Assembly: GCA_016210805.1 (NCBI GenBank)
Contig: JACQTL010000352.1
Coordinates: 1 to 20,668, forward strand
Direction of reading: 5' to 3'
Length of the DNA stretch: 20,668 bases
Origin: Actinomycetota bacterium
GTDB lineage: Bacteria > Actinomycetota > UBA4738 > G016210805
The notes beneath the pieces are model-generated. The model was not told the origin of the DNA. It ran no database searches and was given only the letters and a program-made list of their open reading frames with translations. Both the position numbers and the translations under genes were made by a program. Positions 14,564-20,668 of the stretch are shown here, one piece after another; positions within the stretch are counted from its first letter, which is position 1; every line of letters begins with the position of its first letter.

Positions 14564-14630
14564 CCTCGTCGCCCCCGATCCGAACGAGCCCGGCCGAGGC
14601 TACACCATCGCCCCGGCCCCTCCCGCCGGG

Positions 14631-14644
14631 TAGTCTTCGGGACC
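14631..14644 (+). promoter_or_regulatory. Probable leaderless -10 element of the thioesterase gene
   Basis: TAGTCT (14631-14636) fits the actinobacterial TANNNT -10 pattern and ends 8 bases before ATG 14645. There is no Shine-Dalgarno in the gap. No good -35 is seen, which is common for such promoters. Confidence 0.5.
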
Positions 14645-15088
14645 ATGGCCGATGGGGGGACGACCACGGGGGCGCCGGCCTCGATCGTGATCCGGCGCCG
14701 GGTGGAGTGGGCCGACGTCGACGGGGCCGGCTGGTACCACAACACGGCCGCGTTCCGCTTCATCGAGGCCGCCGAGACGAGCCTGCTGGCCCGCCTGGGC
14801 CTGATCCACTTCTACGGCCGCCACCCCAGGGTCCACGTGGAGGCCGACTTCCTGGCCCCGCTCCGGTTCCACGACGTGGTAGACGTCGAGATCCGGGTCG
14901 CCGCGGTGGGCCGGACGTCGGTCACGTACGACTCCGAGATCCGGCGGGGCGACGAGGTCGCGGTGCAGGGCAGGCTGGTCGCCGTCCTCCTCGACGGGCC
15001 GGGAGGCGAGCCGGCCCCGTGGCCCGACGACGCCCGAGAGCGCTTCATGACCGCCGGCCCCCAGCGGGGCGACGACCTCTCCTCCTGA
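14645..15088 (+). CDS. Acyl-CoA thioesterase, 4-hydroxybenzoyl-CoA thioesterase (4HBT) family
   Basis: A 147-residue hot-dog fold thioesterase. The active-site region VEWADVDGAGWYHNTAAFRFIEAAE (residues 20-44) matches the family pattern, with Asp26 at the position of the catalytic Asp of Pseudomonas 4-hydroxybenzoyl-CoA thioesterase. Later VHVEADFLAPLRFHDVVDVEIRV is the usual beta-strand section. It hydrolyses a CoA thioester in the cytoplasm. Facing the hydroxylase operon across 81 bases, it is a good candidate to release the free acid after ring hydroxylation (for example gentisate from gentisyl-CoA), though family members also act on aliphatic acyl-CoAs. The last 30 residues are polar and likely disordered. 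The start lies directly after a TANNNT box, indicating leaderless expression. Confidence 0.85.
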   Translation: MADGGTTTGAPASIVIRRRVEWADVDGAGWYHNTAAFRFIEAAETSLLARLGLIHFYGRHPRVHVEADFLAPLRFHDVVDVEIRVAAVGRTSVTYDSEIRRGDEVAVQGRLVAVLLDGPGGEPAPWPDDARERFMTAGPQRGDDLSS

Positions 15089-15216
15089 GCGGTTCCTCCG
15101 GTTCGACGGGAGGGCCCGGAAGCGACACAATCGACCCGATCCGTTCCGGGAGGCCCGCATCCGCCCCGGGAACCGCCCAGCGCGATCGGGCCCACGCTTC
15201 CAGGAGGGAGGCAGCG
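15089..15216 (+). promoter_or_regulatory. Promoter/leader region of the amino-acid transporter
   Basis: This 128-base gap holds a possible -10 CACAAT (15126-15131) with TTCGAC 18 bases upstream, both only fair matches. It also contains several inverted repeats: GCGGTTCC (15089-15096) with GGAACCGC (15169-15176), CCCGATC (15135-15141) with GATCGGG (15184-15190), and GTTCCGGG (15143-15150) with CCCGGGAAC (15166-15174, one bulge). The arm near 15170 has two alternative partners, so the leader might fold in two ways. A strong AGGAGGGAGG ribosome site ends at 15211. Confidence 0.35.
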
Positions 15217-16332
15217 ATGGCGCGGGGCATATCGGTCAAGGCGCTGGCGGTCCTGGCCGCGATCACGCTCGTAGCCGCGGCGTGCACGCGCGATGAGCAG
15301 CCCGACGAGGGCGACCAGACGACCACCGAGCAGGGTGACACCGGCGGCGGCGGCCAACAGCAGCAGGAGAGCCTGCTGGACGTGGTCCGGTCCCGGGGAA
15401 CCGTGGTGTGCGGGGTCAACGACACCGTCCCCGGGTTCGGGTTCCTCACCGCCGAGGGGTCGATCGAGGGATTCGACATCGACTTCTGCAAGGCCATCGC
15501 GGCCGGGGTGCTCGGAGACCCCGCGGCGCACGAGCTCGTCCCGGTCACGGCCGACGAGCGGTTCAACTCGCTCCGGGCGGGCCAGTACGACGTCCTGGTC
15601 CGGAACACGACCTGGACCAGCAGCCGCGACGGCTCGGAGGGGGTGGCCTTCACCCACGTGAACTTCTACGACGGGCAGGCCATGATGGTCCGGGCCGGGG
15701 AGTTCGCCGAGGTCGCCGACATGGACGGGACCACGGTCTGCGTCACGGCCGGGACGACCACCGAGCTGAACCTGGCCGACTACGCCCAGCAGCTCGGCAT
15801 CCAGATCGACGCGCTCGTCCTCCAGTCCAACGACGACATCCTCCCGGCGTTCGAGGCCGGGCGGTGCGACGGGTGGACGTCGGACTCGTCCCAGCTCGCC
15901 GGGCTTCGCTCCGAGTTCGAGGAGCTGCTCGGAGACCTCGAGATCCTCCCCGACGTCATGTCCAAGGAGCCCCTGGGCCCCGCCGTGCTGGATGGGGACT
16001 CGGCCTGGTACGACGCCGTGAGCTGGGTGGTGAAGGGCCTCATCCTCGCCGAGGAGCTCGGCGTGACCAGCGAGAACGTGGATGAGGAAGCGGCGAACCC
16101 GTCCAACCCGCAGATCGGCAACCTCCTCGGCGCGCCGACCGAGGAAGGGGCGCCCTTCGACCCGGGCCTCGGCCTCGAGCCGGACTTCATGGTGGCGGTG
16201 CTGCAGGCCGTCGGGAACTACGGCGAGATCTTCGAGCGCCACGTCGGCGCGAACACGCCGCTCGGCCTGGAGCGGGGCCTGAACGCCCTCTGGACGGAGG
16301 GAGGGCTGCACTACGCCCCGCCGTTCCGGTAG
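15217..16332 (+). CDS. aapJ: Amino-acid ABC transporter substrate-binding lipoprotein (AapJ/BztA-like)
   Basis: A 371-residue receptor with a short Sec lipoprotein signal (LAVLAAITLVAAAC, lipidated Cys23) and a Gln/Gly/Thr-rich spacer (about 24-49). The binding domain begins with LLDVVRSRGTVVCGVNDTVPGFGF, then GFDIDFCKAIAAGVLGD, DVLVRNTTWTSSRD, VCVTAGTTTELNLADY and, near the end, YGEIFERHVG. This series is characteristic of the AapJ/BztA group, which bind polar L-amino acids (glutamate, glutamine, aspartate and others). It captures substrate outside the membrane for the two permeases and ATPase that follow. The start ATG has a near-ideal AGGAGGGAGG site 5 bases upstream. A strong GC hairpin after the stop may set its expression above that of the rest of the operon. 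Confidence 0.9.
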   Translation: MARGISVKALAVLAAITLVAAACTRDEQPDEGDQTTTEQGDTGGGGQQQQESLLDVVRSRGTVVCGVNDTVPGFGFLTAEGSIEGFDIDFCKAIAAGVLGDPAAHELVPVTADERFNSLRAGQYDVLVRNTTWTSSRDGSEGVAFTHVNFYDGQAMMVRAGEFAEVADMDGTTVCVTAGTTTELNLADYAQQLGIQIDALVLQSNDDILPAFEAGRCDGWTSDSSQLAGLRSEFEELLGDLEILPDVMSKEPLGPAVLDGDSAWYDAVSWVVKGLILAEELGVTSENVDEEAANPSNPQIGNLLGAPTEEGAPFDPGLGLEPDFMVAVLQAVGNYGEIFERHVGANTPLGLERGLNALWTEGGLHYAPPFR

Positions 16333-16354
16333 GGGCGAGGACGGCACGGCCGGA

Positions 16355-16383
16355 CGGGGCCCGGTCCTGGGGGCCGGGCCCCG
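16355..16383 (+). terminator. Strong GC hairpin between the binding-protein and permease genes
   Basis: A perfect 10-bp stem, CGGGGCCCGG (16355-16364) with CCGGGCCCCG (16374-16383), has a 9-base loop. There is no T-run. In binding-protein transporters such a hairpin after the receptor gene often stops or slows transcription and protects the upstream mRNA. A new -10 element directly downstream fits this reading. Confidence 0.6.
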
Positions 16384-16397
16384 CGGCCCGTGTCGCC

Positions 16398-16410
16398 TAT
16401 CCTTCGAACG
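16398..16410 (+). promoter_or_regulatory. Probable leaderless -10 element of the first permease gene
   Basis: TATCCT (16398-16403) matches TANNNT and ends 7 bases before ATG 16411. No Shine-Dalgarno lies in between and no clear -35 is seen. This would give the permease/ATPase genes their own start site after the hairpin. Confidence 0.5.
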
Positions 16411-17595
16411 ATGGCCGATGCCGCCGCGGTAGAGCCCGCCCGGCCCCCCTTCTGGCGGAACGTCAGGGTCCTCCGGTTCCTGGGCCAGGTGGGGTTCGTC
16501 GTCCTCACGGTCCTCGTCCTCCGCGAGCTCTACCTGAACCTGGCCTTCGGTCTGCGACGCCAGGGCCTCGACCTGTCGTTCGACTTCCTCCGGCAGCGGG
16601 CCGGCTTCGGCATCATCGAGGGGATCTCCTACAGCCCGAACCAGAGCTACGTGCGGGCCCTCCAGGTCGGGCTGGTGAACACGCTCCGGGCGGCGGCGGT
16701 CGGGATCGTGGTCGCCACGGTGTTCGGACTGATCATGGGGGTGGCCCGGCTCTCCCCGAACTGGCTGATCCGCAAGATCGCCCAGGTCTACGTCGAGGTC
16801 TTCCGCAACACCCCTCTCGCCGTCCAGCTGGTGTTCTGGTACTTCGCCGTGGTCCTGACGCTCCCGGTGATCGAGGGAGGCTTCTCCCTGGGAGACTTCG
16901 CCTTCCTGTCCAACCGAGGGGCGGCGATCCCCTGGCCCCGGGCTGGGCCCTCCTTCGGGACGTGGGGCGCCTTCCTCCTGGCGGGAGTGGCCCTGGGCGC
17001 CGGGGTCTGGGTGGTGCGGACGCGCGCCTTCGATCGGACTGGACGCCCCCATCACCGGGTGCTGCTGTCGCTCGCCGTCCTCGTCGCCGTGGCGGCGGCC
17101 GGCTACGTCGTTTCCGGTGACCCGGTCGAGCTCGACGTTCCCGAGTCCACCGGGCGGGGTTACACCGGCGGGTTCCAGATGTCCCCCGAGTACGCCGGCC
17201 TCCTCATCGCGCTGGTCATGTACACCGGCGCGTTCATCGCGGAGATCGTGCGGGGCAGCATCCTGGCCGTGTCCAGGGGGCAGAAGGAGGCGGCCGAGGC
17301 CCTCGGCCTCAGTCCCGCCCAGCAGCTCCGCTTCGTCGTGCTCCCCCAGGCGATGCGGATCGCCATCCCCCCGCTGAACAGCCAGTACCTCAACCTGACC
17401 AAGAACACGAGCCTGGCCATCCTGATCGGCTACCCGGAGCTGGTGTTCGTGGGCCGGACCATCGCCAACCAGGCCGGGCGAGCCACCCAGGTCCTCCTGG
17501 TGTGGATGGGGGCCTACCTCGTCCTCTCGCTCTCGATCTCGTTCCTGATGAACCTGGTCAACCGGGCGGTCACCCGGAGGGGGGAGGGGCGGTGA
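16411..17595 (+). CDS. aapQ: Amino-acid ABC transporter permease (AapQ/BztB-like)
   Basis: A 394-residue membrane subunit. It keeps the AapQ/BztB pattern of a first membrane helix (about 27-45) followed by a long outer segment with FLRQRAGFGIIEG and SPNQSYVRALQVGLVNTLR. The middle has VEVFRNTPLAVQLVFWYF. Two extra hydrophobic segments follow (about 188-205 and 214-232). The EAA loop is RGQKEAAEALGLSPAQQLRF (about 289-308), and the ending is NLTKNTSLAILIGYPEL plus a last helix. Such permeases are longer than simple His/Gln permeases because of the inserted outer part. ATG 16411 is preferred over GTG 16390 because of the -10 box just before it. The stop overlaps the next start (GTGA, 17592-17595), so the two permeases are co-translated. 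Confidence 0.9.
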   Translation: MADAAAVEPARPPFWRNVRVLRFLGQVGFVVLTVLVLRELYLNLAFGLRRQGLDLSFDFLRQRAGFGIIEGISYSPNQSYVRALQVGLVNTLRAAAVGIVVATVFGLIMGVARLSPNWLIRKIAQVYVEVFRNTPLAVQLVFWYFAVVLTLPVIEGGFSLGDFAFLSNRGAAIPWPRAGPSFGTWGAFLLAGVALGAGVWVVRTRAFDRTGRPHHRVLLSLAVLVAVAAAGYVVSGDPVELDVPESTGRGYTGGFQMSPEYAGLLIALVMYTGAFIAEIVRGSILAVSRGQKEAAEALGLSPAQQLRFVVLPQAMRIAIPPLNSQYLNLTKNTSLAILIGYPELVFVGRTIANQAGRATQVLLVWMGAYLVLSLSISFLMNLVNRAVTRRGEGR

Positions 17596-18842
17596 GGCCC
17601 CGCGTGAACCTCCAGGAGGACGTCGACCTGGTCGGGCTCCCGCTGGAGGACGAGCGGCCGGTCGAGGTCGCCCCGGCCAGGGTTCCGGCCACCCCCGGCG
17701 AGTGGATACGCGACAACCTGTTCTCCTCCGTGTTCAACGGCGTGCTCACGGTGGTCACCGGGGCCCTCGCCCTCTACCTCGGCTACCAGGTCCTCCGCTG
17801 GATCCTGGTCACCGCCGAATGGGCGGTGGTCAAGGCGAACCTGCGCATCTACATGATCGGGCGGTTCCCCCTGGAGGAGGCCTGGCGGGTGTGGGCCTCC
17901 GTCTTCCTGGTCGCGGTCCTCGGCGGGCTCTCCTTCGGGGTGTCGGGGCACCGCCTCCGGTGGACCCTGCGGAAGGCGGCCCTCCGGGCCGCCCTGGCGG
18001 CGCTCGTCGTGGGGGCGCTGGTCTTTTTCCTCGACGGGCCGAGGATCTGGATCCTCACGGGGTCCGTCCCGGTCCTGCTCGCGGCTTCCCTGAAGGCGGG
18101 ACGGGCCGGGTACGAACGGCTCCGCGTCCCGCTGTGGATCGGGTGGGGCCTGGCCTTCCCGGTCGTGATGGTCCTCCTGCGGGGCTTCGGGGGGGTGCCA
18201 CCGAAGCTGTGGGGCGGGTTCCTGCTGAACGTGGTGGTGGCGGTGGTGGCCATCTTCCTCTCGTTCCCGGCCGGGGTCCTGCTCGCGGTGGGCAGGCGGA
18301 GCTCGCTGCGGGCGGTGAGCTCGTTCTGCGTGGGCTTCATCGAGCTGATCCGGGGCGTTCCGCTCGTGACGCTGATCATCGCGGGCTTCAACCTGCTCCC
18401 CCTCATGCTCCCTTCGGGGATGGACCTGGCGCTGATCGTCCGGATGATGCTGATCTTCACGATCTTCAGCGCGGCCTACGTCGCCGAGATCGTCCGGGGC
18501 GGGCTCCAGGGGATCCCGTTCGGACAGTACGAGGCGGCCCGCGCCCTGGGCCTGTCCACGACCCGTATCCTCGCGCTGGTCATCCTCCCCCAGGCGCTGC
18601 GATCGACGATCCCGGCGATGATCAGCCACTTCATCAGCCTGTTCAAGGACACGTCGCTCTTGGCCGTCCTGGCCATCACGGAGCTCCTCAGGGCGGCGAG
18701 GCGAGCGTCCGCGCAGCTCGAGTTCCTGGGGGCCAAGAAGGAGGCCGTGCTGGCCGCGGCGGTGTTGTTCTGGGTCGTTGCCTTCTCGATGTCGCGGTGG
18801 AGCCAGCGGCTCGAGCGCAGGCTGGGGGTGGGAGAGCGATGA
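17592..18842 (+). CDS. aapM: Amino-acid ABC transporter permease (AapM/BztC-like)
   Basis: The second permease, 416 residues. A cytoplasmic start is followed by a helix at about 47-65, several further hydrophobic segments in the inserted middle (about 100-190), then the core channel: LSFPAGVLLAVGRRSS, GFIELIRGVPLVTLIIAG, the EAA loop FGQYEAARALGLSTTRILAL (about 310-329), LPQALRSTIPAMISHFISLF and KDTSLLAVLAITELL. These features match the AapM/BztC group, which pairs with AapQ. GTG 17592 is preferred because it overlaps the previous stop and has GGGGAGGGG just upstream; GTG 17604 is a possible alternative. The stop overlaps the ATPase start as ATGA (18839-18842). Confidence 0.9.
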   Translation: MRPRVNLQEDVDLVGLPLEDERPVEVAPARVPATPGEWIRDNLFSSVFNGVLTVVTGALALYLGYQVLRWILVTAEWAVVKANLRIYMIGRFPLEEAWRVWASVFLVAVLGGLSFGVSGHRLRWTLRKAALRAALAALVVGALVFFLDGPRIWILTGSVPVLLAASLKAGRAGYERLRVPLWIGWGLAFPVVMVLLRGFGGVPPKLWGGFLLNVVVAVVAIFLSFPAGVLLAVGRRSSLRAVSSFCVGFIELIRGVPLVTLIIAGFNLLPLMLPSGMDLALIVRMMLIFTIFSAAYVAEIVRGGLQGIPFGQYEAARALGLSTTRILALVILPQALRSTIPAMISHFISLFKDTSLLAVLAITELLRAARRASAQLEFLGAKKEAVLAAAVLFWVVAFSMSRWSQRLERRLGVGER

Positions 18843-19615
18843 CGGAAGGCGCGACCGGCGAGCCGGTGGAGGAGCGTCCGGAGGCGGACCAGATGATCGT
18901 CGCCGAGGACGTCAAGAAGTGGTTCGGGAAGTTCCAGGCGCTCAAGGGCATCACGACGTCGATCCGCCGGGGAGAGGTCGTCGTCGTGATCGGTCCGTCC
19001 GGCTCCGGGAAGTCCACCTTCATCCGCACGATCAACCGCCTCGAGCGGCACGACTCCGGCCGCATAGTCGTGGACGGGATCGAGCTCACCGACGACATCC
19101 GCAACATCGAGCGGATCCGCAGCGAGATCGGGATGGTGTTCCAGTCGTTCAACCTGTTCCCGCATCTGTCGGTCCTGCGAAACGTCACGCTGGCCCCCAG
19201 GAACGTGAGGAGGTGGCCGCGGCGCCAGGCCGAGGAGAAGGCCAGGCAGCTGCTGGAGCGGGTGGGCATCCCCGAGCAGGCCGACAAGTACCCCGCCCAG
19301 CTCTCCGGGGGCCAGCAGCAGAGGGTGGCCATCGCCCGAGCCCTGGCCATGGAGCCCAGGATCATGCTCTTCGACGAGCCGACGTCCGCGCTCGACCCGG
19401 AGATGATCAAGGAGGTCCTGGACGTCATGAAGCAGCTCGCGGGGTCCGGGATGACCATGGTCGTCGTGACCCACGAGATCGGTTTCGCGAAGGAGGTGGC
19501 CGACCGGATCCTCTTCTTCGACGAGGGCCTGATCGTGGAGGAGGGGACCCCCGACCGCTTCTTCACGGAGCCCGAGCACGACCGGACCAGGTTGTTCCTC
19601 TCCCAGATCCTCTGA
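18839..19615 (+). CDS. aapP: Amino-acid ABC transporter ATPase (AapP/GlnQ-like)
   Basis: The 258-residue cytoplasmic ATPase of the amino-acid importer. Walker A is GPSGSGKST (52-60), the Q-loop is VFQSFNLFPHL, the signature is LSGGQQQRVAIARAL (155-169), Walker B is IMLFDEPTSALD and the switch His is in VVTHEIGFAKEVAD (His212). GMVFQSFNLFPHLSVL and TLAPRNVRRWPRRQAEEKA are typical of the polar amino-acid uptake ATPases (GlnQ, HisP, AapP). It starts within the stop of the preceding permease gene (ATGA). There is no fused regulatory domain. With the receptor and two permeases it makes a complete importer that could supply amino acids to the tryptophan dioxygenase gene 50 bases downstream. Confidence 0.95.
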   Translation: MTEGATGEPVEERPEADQMIVAEDVKKWFGKFQALKGITTSIRRGEVVVVIGPSGSGKSTFIRTINRLERHDSGRIVVDGIELTDDIRNIERIRSEIGMVFQSFNLFPHLSVLRNVTLAPRNVRRWPRRQAEEKARQLLERVGIPEQADKYPAQLSGGQQQRVAIARALAMEPRIMLFDEPTSALDPEMIKEVLDVMKQLAGSGMTMVVVTHEIGFAKEVADRILFFDEGLIVEEGTPDRFFTEPEHDRTRLFLSQIL

Positions 19616-19653
19616 GCCTCCCGCCGGCCATGGAACGGGGGGGCGAGCCGACC

Positions 19654-19665
19654 TAGGATGGGTCG
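19654..19665 (+). promoter_or_regulatory. Probable leaderless -10 element of the tryptophan dioxygenase gene
   Basis: TAGGAT (19654-19659) matches TANNNT and ends 6 bases before ATG 19666. TGGAAC 17 bases upstream (19631-19636) is a 3-of-6 match to the -35 consensus. No Shine-Dalgarno is present in the short gap. Confidence 0.55.
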
Positions 19666-20502
19666 ATGGATCCTTCTGAGGAGCGGGCCGCCGGCGGCGG
19701 GCGCCAGGTCCGCCGGTTCGGCGAGGTCTCCGAGGTCTCCGAGGAGGAGGAGCTCACCTACGGCGGGTACCTCCGGCTCCCGGACCTCCTCTCGCTCCAG
19801 ACGCTCCTCTCCGACCCTCCGGCCCACGACGAGCTCCTGTTCATCGTGGTCCACCAGGCCTACGAGCTCTGGTTCCGGGAGATGGTCTTCGAGCTGGAGA
19901 CGGTCCGGGACCTGATGGCCTCCGGGAACCTGACCCGGGCCCGCCACTACCTCGAGCGGGTGCACGCGATCGAGCGCCTGATGGTCGAGCAGATCGCGGT
20001 TCTCGAGACGATGTCCCCCCAGGACTTCATGGAGTTCCGGAGCAACCTGTCGCCGGCCTCCGGCTTCCAGTCCGTGCAGTTCCGCGAGATCGAGTTCCTG
20101 TCCGGCCTGAAGAACCGGGCCCTGATGCGGCACCTGGGCGAGACCTCCGAGGAGCTCGAGCGGCTGGAGCGGAGGTTCCGCGAGCCCACGCTGTGGGACG
20201 GCTTCTGCGAGCTGCTGGAGCGCAACGGCCTCCCCATGCCGGGCGACGACGAGGAGGTCCGGCGCAAGTCGATGCTGGCGATGGCCCGGGAGCCCGAGCA
20301 CCTCGAGCTGTTCTACCTGTCCGAGGCCCTGCTCTCCCACGACGAGCTGTTCTCGCTGTGGCGGCAGCGCCACGTGCTCATGGTCGAGCGGATGATCGGC
20401 TCGAAGACGGGGACCGGCGGCTCGAGCGGCGCCAGCTACCTGCGCACCACCCTGGACCGGAAGTTCTACCCCGAGCTCTGGGAGCTCCGCAGCTCGCTGT
20501 AG
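19666..20502 (+). CDS. kynA: Tryptophan 2,3-dioxygenase
   Basis: A 278-residue haem enzyme that opens the indole ring of L-tryptophan to N-formylkynurenine, the first step of the kynurenine pathway. The family signature is complete: LTYGGYLRLPDLLSLQ (30-45), distal His63 in VHQAYELWFREM, Arg125 in FMEFRSNLSPASGFQSVQFR (substrate carboxylate), the proximal haem ligand His236 in RHVLMVERMIG, and the substrate loop KTGTGGSSG with Thr250. It ends with YLRTTLDRKFYPELWELR. The first 25 residues are a charged extension. It lies 50 bases after the amino-acid transporter and appears to have its own leaderless promoter. No kynurenine formamidase or kynureninase is in the window; they may follow. Confidence 0.96.
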   Translation: MDPSEERAAGGGRQVRRFGEVSEVSEEEELTYGGYLRLPDLLSLQTLLSDPPAHDELLFIVVHQAYELWFREMVFELETVRDLMASGNLTRARHYLERVHAIERLMVEQIAVLETMSPQDFMEFRSNLSPASGFQSVQFREIEFLSGLKNRALMRHLGETSEELERLERRFREPTLWDGFCELLERNGLPMPGDDEEVRRKSMLAMAREPEHLELFYLSEALLSHDELFSLWRQRHVLMVERMIGSKTGTGGSSGASYLRTTLDRKFYPELWELRSSL

Positions 20503-20538
20503 CCCGCGGCGGCTCTCCGTGAGACCGTGGACGGGAGG

Positions 20539-20668
20539 ATGACCGACGAGAAGCCGCTCCTGCCGCCCGAGATGGGGACCCGTCTCTTCTTCGCCTCCGT
20601 GGCCCTCGCCAGCGCGTTCGTGCTCCTGATGATGACGTCCGACCTCCCCCCCAAGGACAGAGGGGATC
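20539..20668 (+). CDS. Small membrane protein of unknown function (3' truncated by window edge)
   Basis: I do not recognise this gene. The frame is open from the dioxygenase stop to the window end, and 43 residues are visible: a polar start (MTDEKPLLPPEMG), one hydrophobic helix (about residues 15-32) and a charged segment with PPKDRG. The ATG at 20539 is preceded directly by GGGAGG, which is closer than usual for a ribosome site, so the in-frame GTG at 20527 could be the real start. Its position 36 bases after kynA suggests co-transcription, but no function can be stated. Confidence 0.5.
   Translation, partial: MTDEKPLLPPEMGTRLFFASVALASAFVLLMMTSDLPPKDRGD

Noticed and set aside
17502..17591. 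Earlier start of the second amino-acid permease
   Set aside because: It would overlap the first permease by about 90 bases. GTG 17592 has a ribosome site and a GTGA overlap.
1..20668. tRNA, rRNA, CRISPR arrays, insertion sequences, phage genes
   Set aside because: No regularly spaced repeats, no transposase or integrase motifs and no RNA gene pattern were seen on either strand.

Overview
The window is about 20.7 kb of very GC-rich DNA (roughly three quarters G+C) with tightly packed genes, frequent GTG starts, ATGA/GTGA stop-start overlaps, purine-rich Shine-Dalgarno sites and several promoters whose -10 box lies only 6-8 bases before the start codon. Together with a Tat-exported lipoprotein, a RES/Xre toxin-antitoxin pair and a fused salicylyl-CoA 5-hydroxylase/oxidoreductase, this points to a high-GC actinobacterium (Actinomycetota). 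I cannot place it further. No rRNA, tRNA, CRISPR array, insertion sequence or phage gene was seen, and no stretch over about 130 bases lacks a gene.

Region 1 (1-5593, plus) is a polyamine-type operon: the end of a PotA ATPase, a Tat-lipoprotein PotD, permeases PotB and PotC, a PuuR-like XRE-cupin regulator and a saccharopine-dehydrogenase-like enzyme. It meets, stop codon on stop codon, a minus-strand gene (5590-7569) that joins a PuuB-like FAD amine oxidase to a GNAT acetyltransferase in one reading frame. Divergent from that gene, across a nearly symmetric promoter/operator, is a GT1-type glycosyltransferase (7672-9000). Uptake, sensing, amine oxidation, acetylation and a Rossmann dehydrogenase sit side by side, while most of the classical Puu enzymes are not visible. 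This is the best candidate here for an undescribed pathway.

Region 2 (9021-11401, minus) holds a RES toxin/Xre-MbcA antitoxin operon, read from an apparently leaderless promoter whose -10 box lies inside a palindrome, and upstream of it a membrane-anchored M15 (VanY-like) peptidase with an extra extracellular domain.

Region 3 (11442-15088) is an aromatic acyl-CoA module. A bifunctional salicylyl-CoA 5-hydroxylase/anthraniloyl-CoA monooxygenase-type flavoprotein fused to an Old Yellow Enzyme-like reductase lies downstream of a luciferase-like flavin monooxygenase, both on the minus strand, and a 4HBT thioesterase is divergent from them.

Region 4 (15217-20668, plus) is a general/polar L-amino-acid ABC importer (binding lipoprotein, two permeases, ATPase) followed by tryptophan 2,3-dioxygenase and the start of a small membrane protein. 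Tryptophan dioxygenase opens the kynurenine route that can lead to anthranilate, the precursor of the CoA substrate that the region 3 flavoprotein family may use. Regions 3 and 4 may therefore form one amino acid to aromatic-CoA catabolic neighbourhood, although the intermediate enzymes are not in the window.
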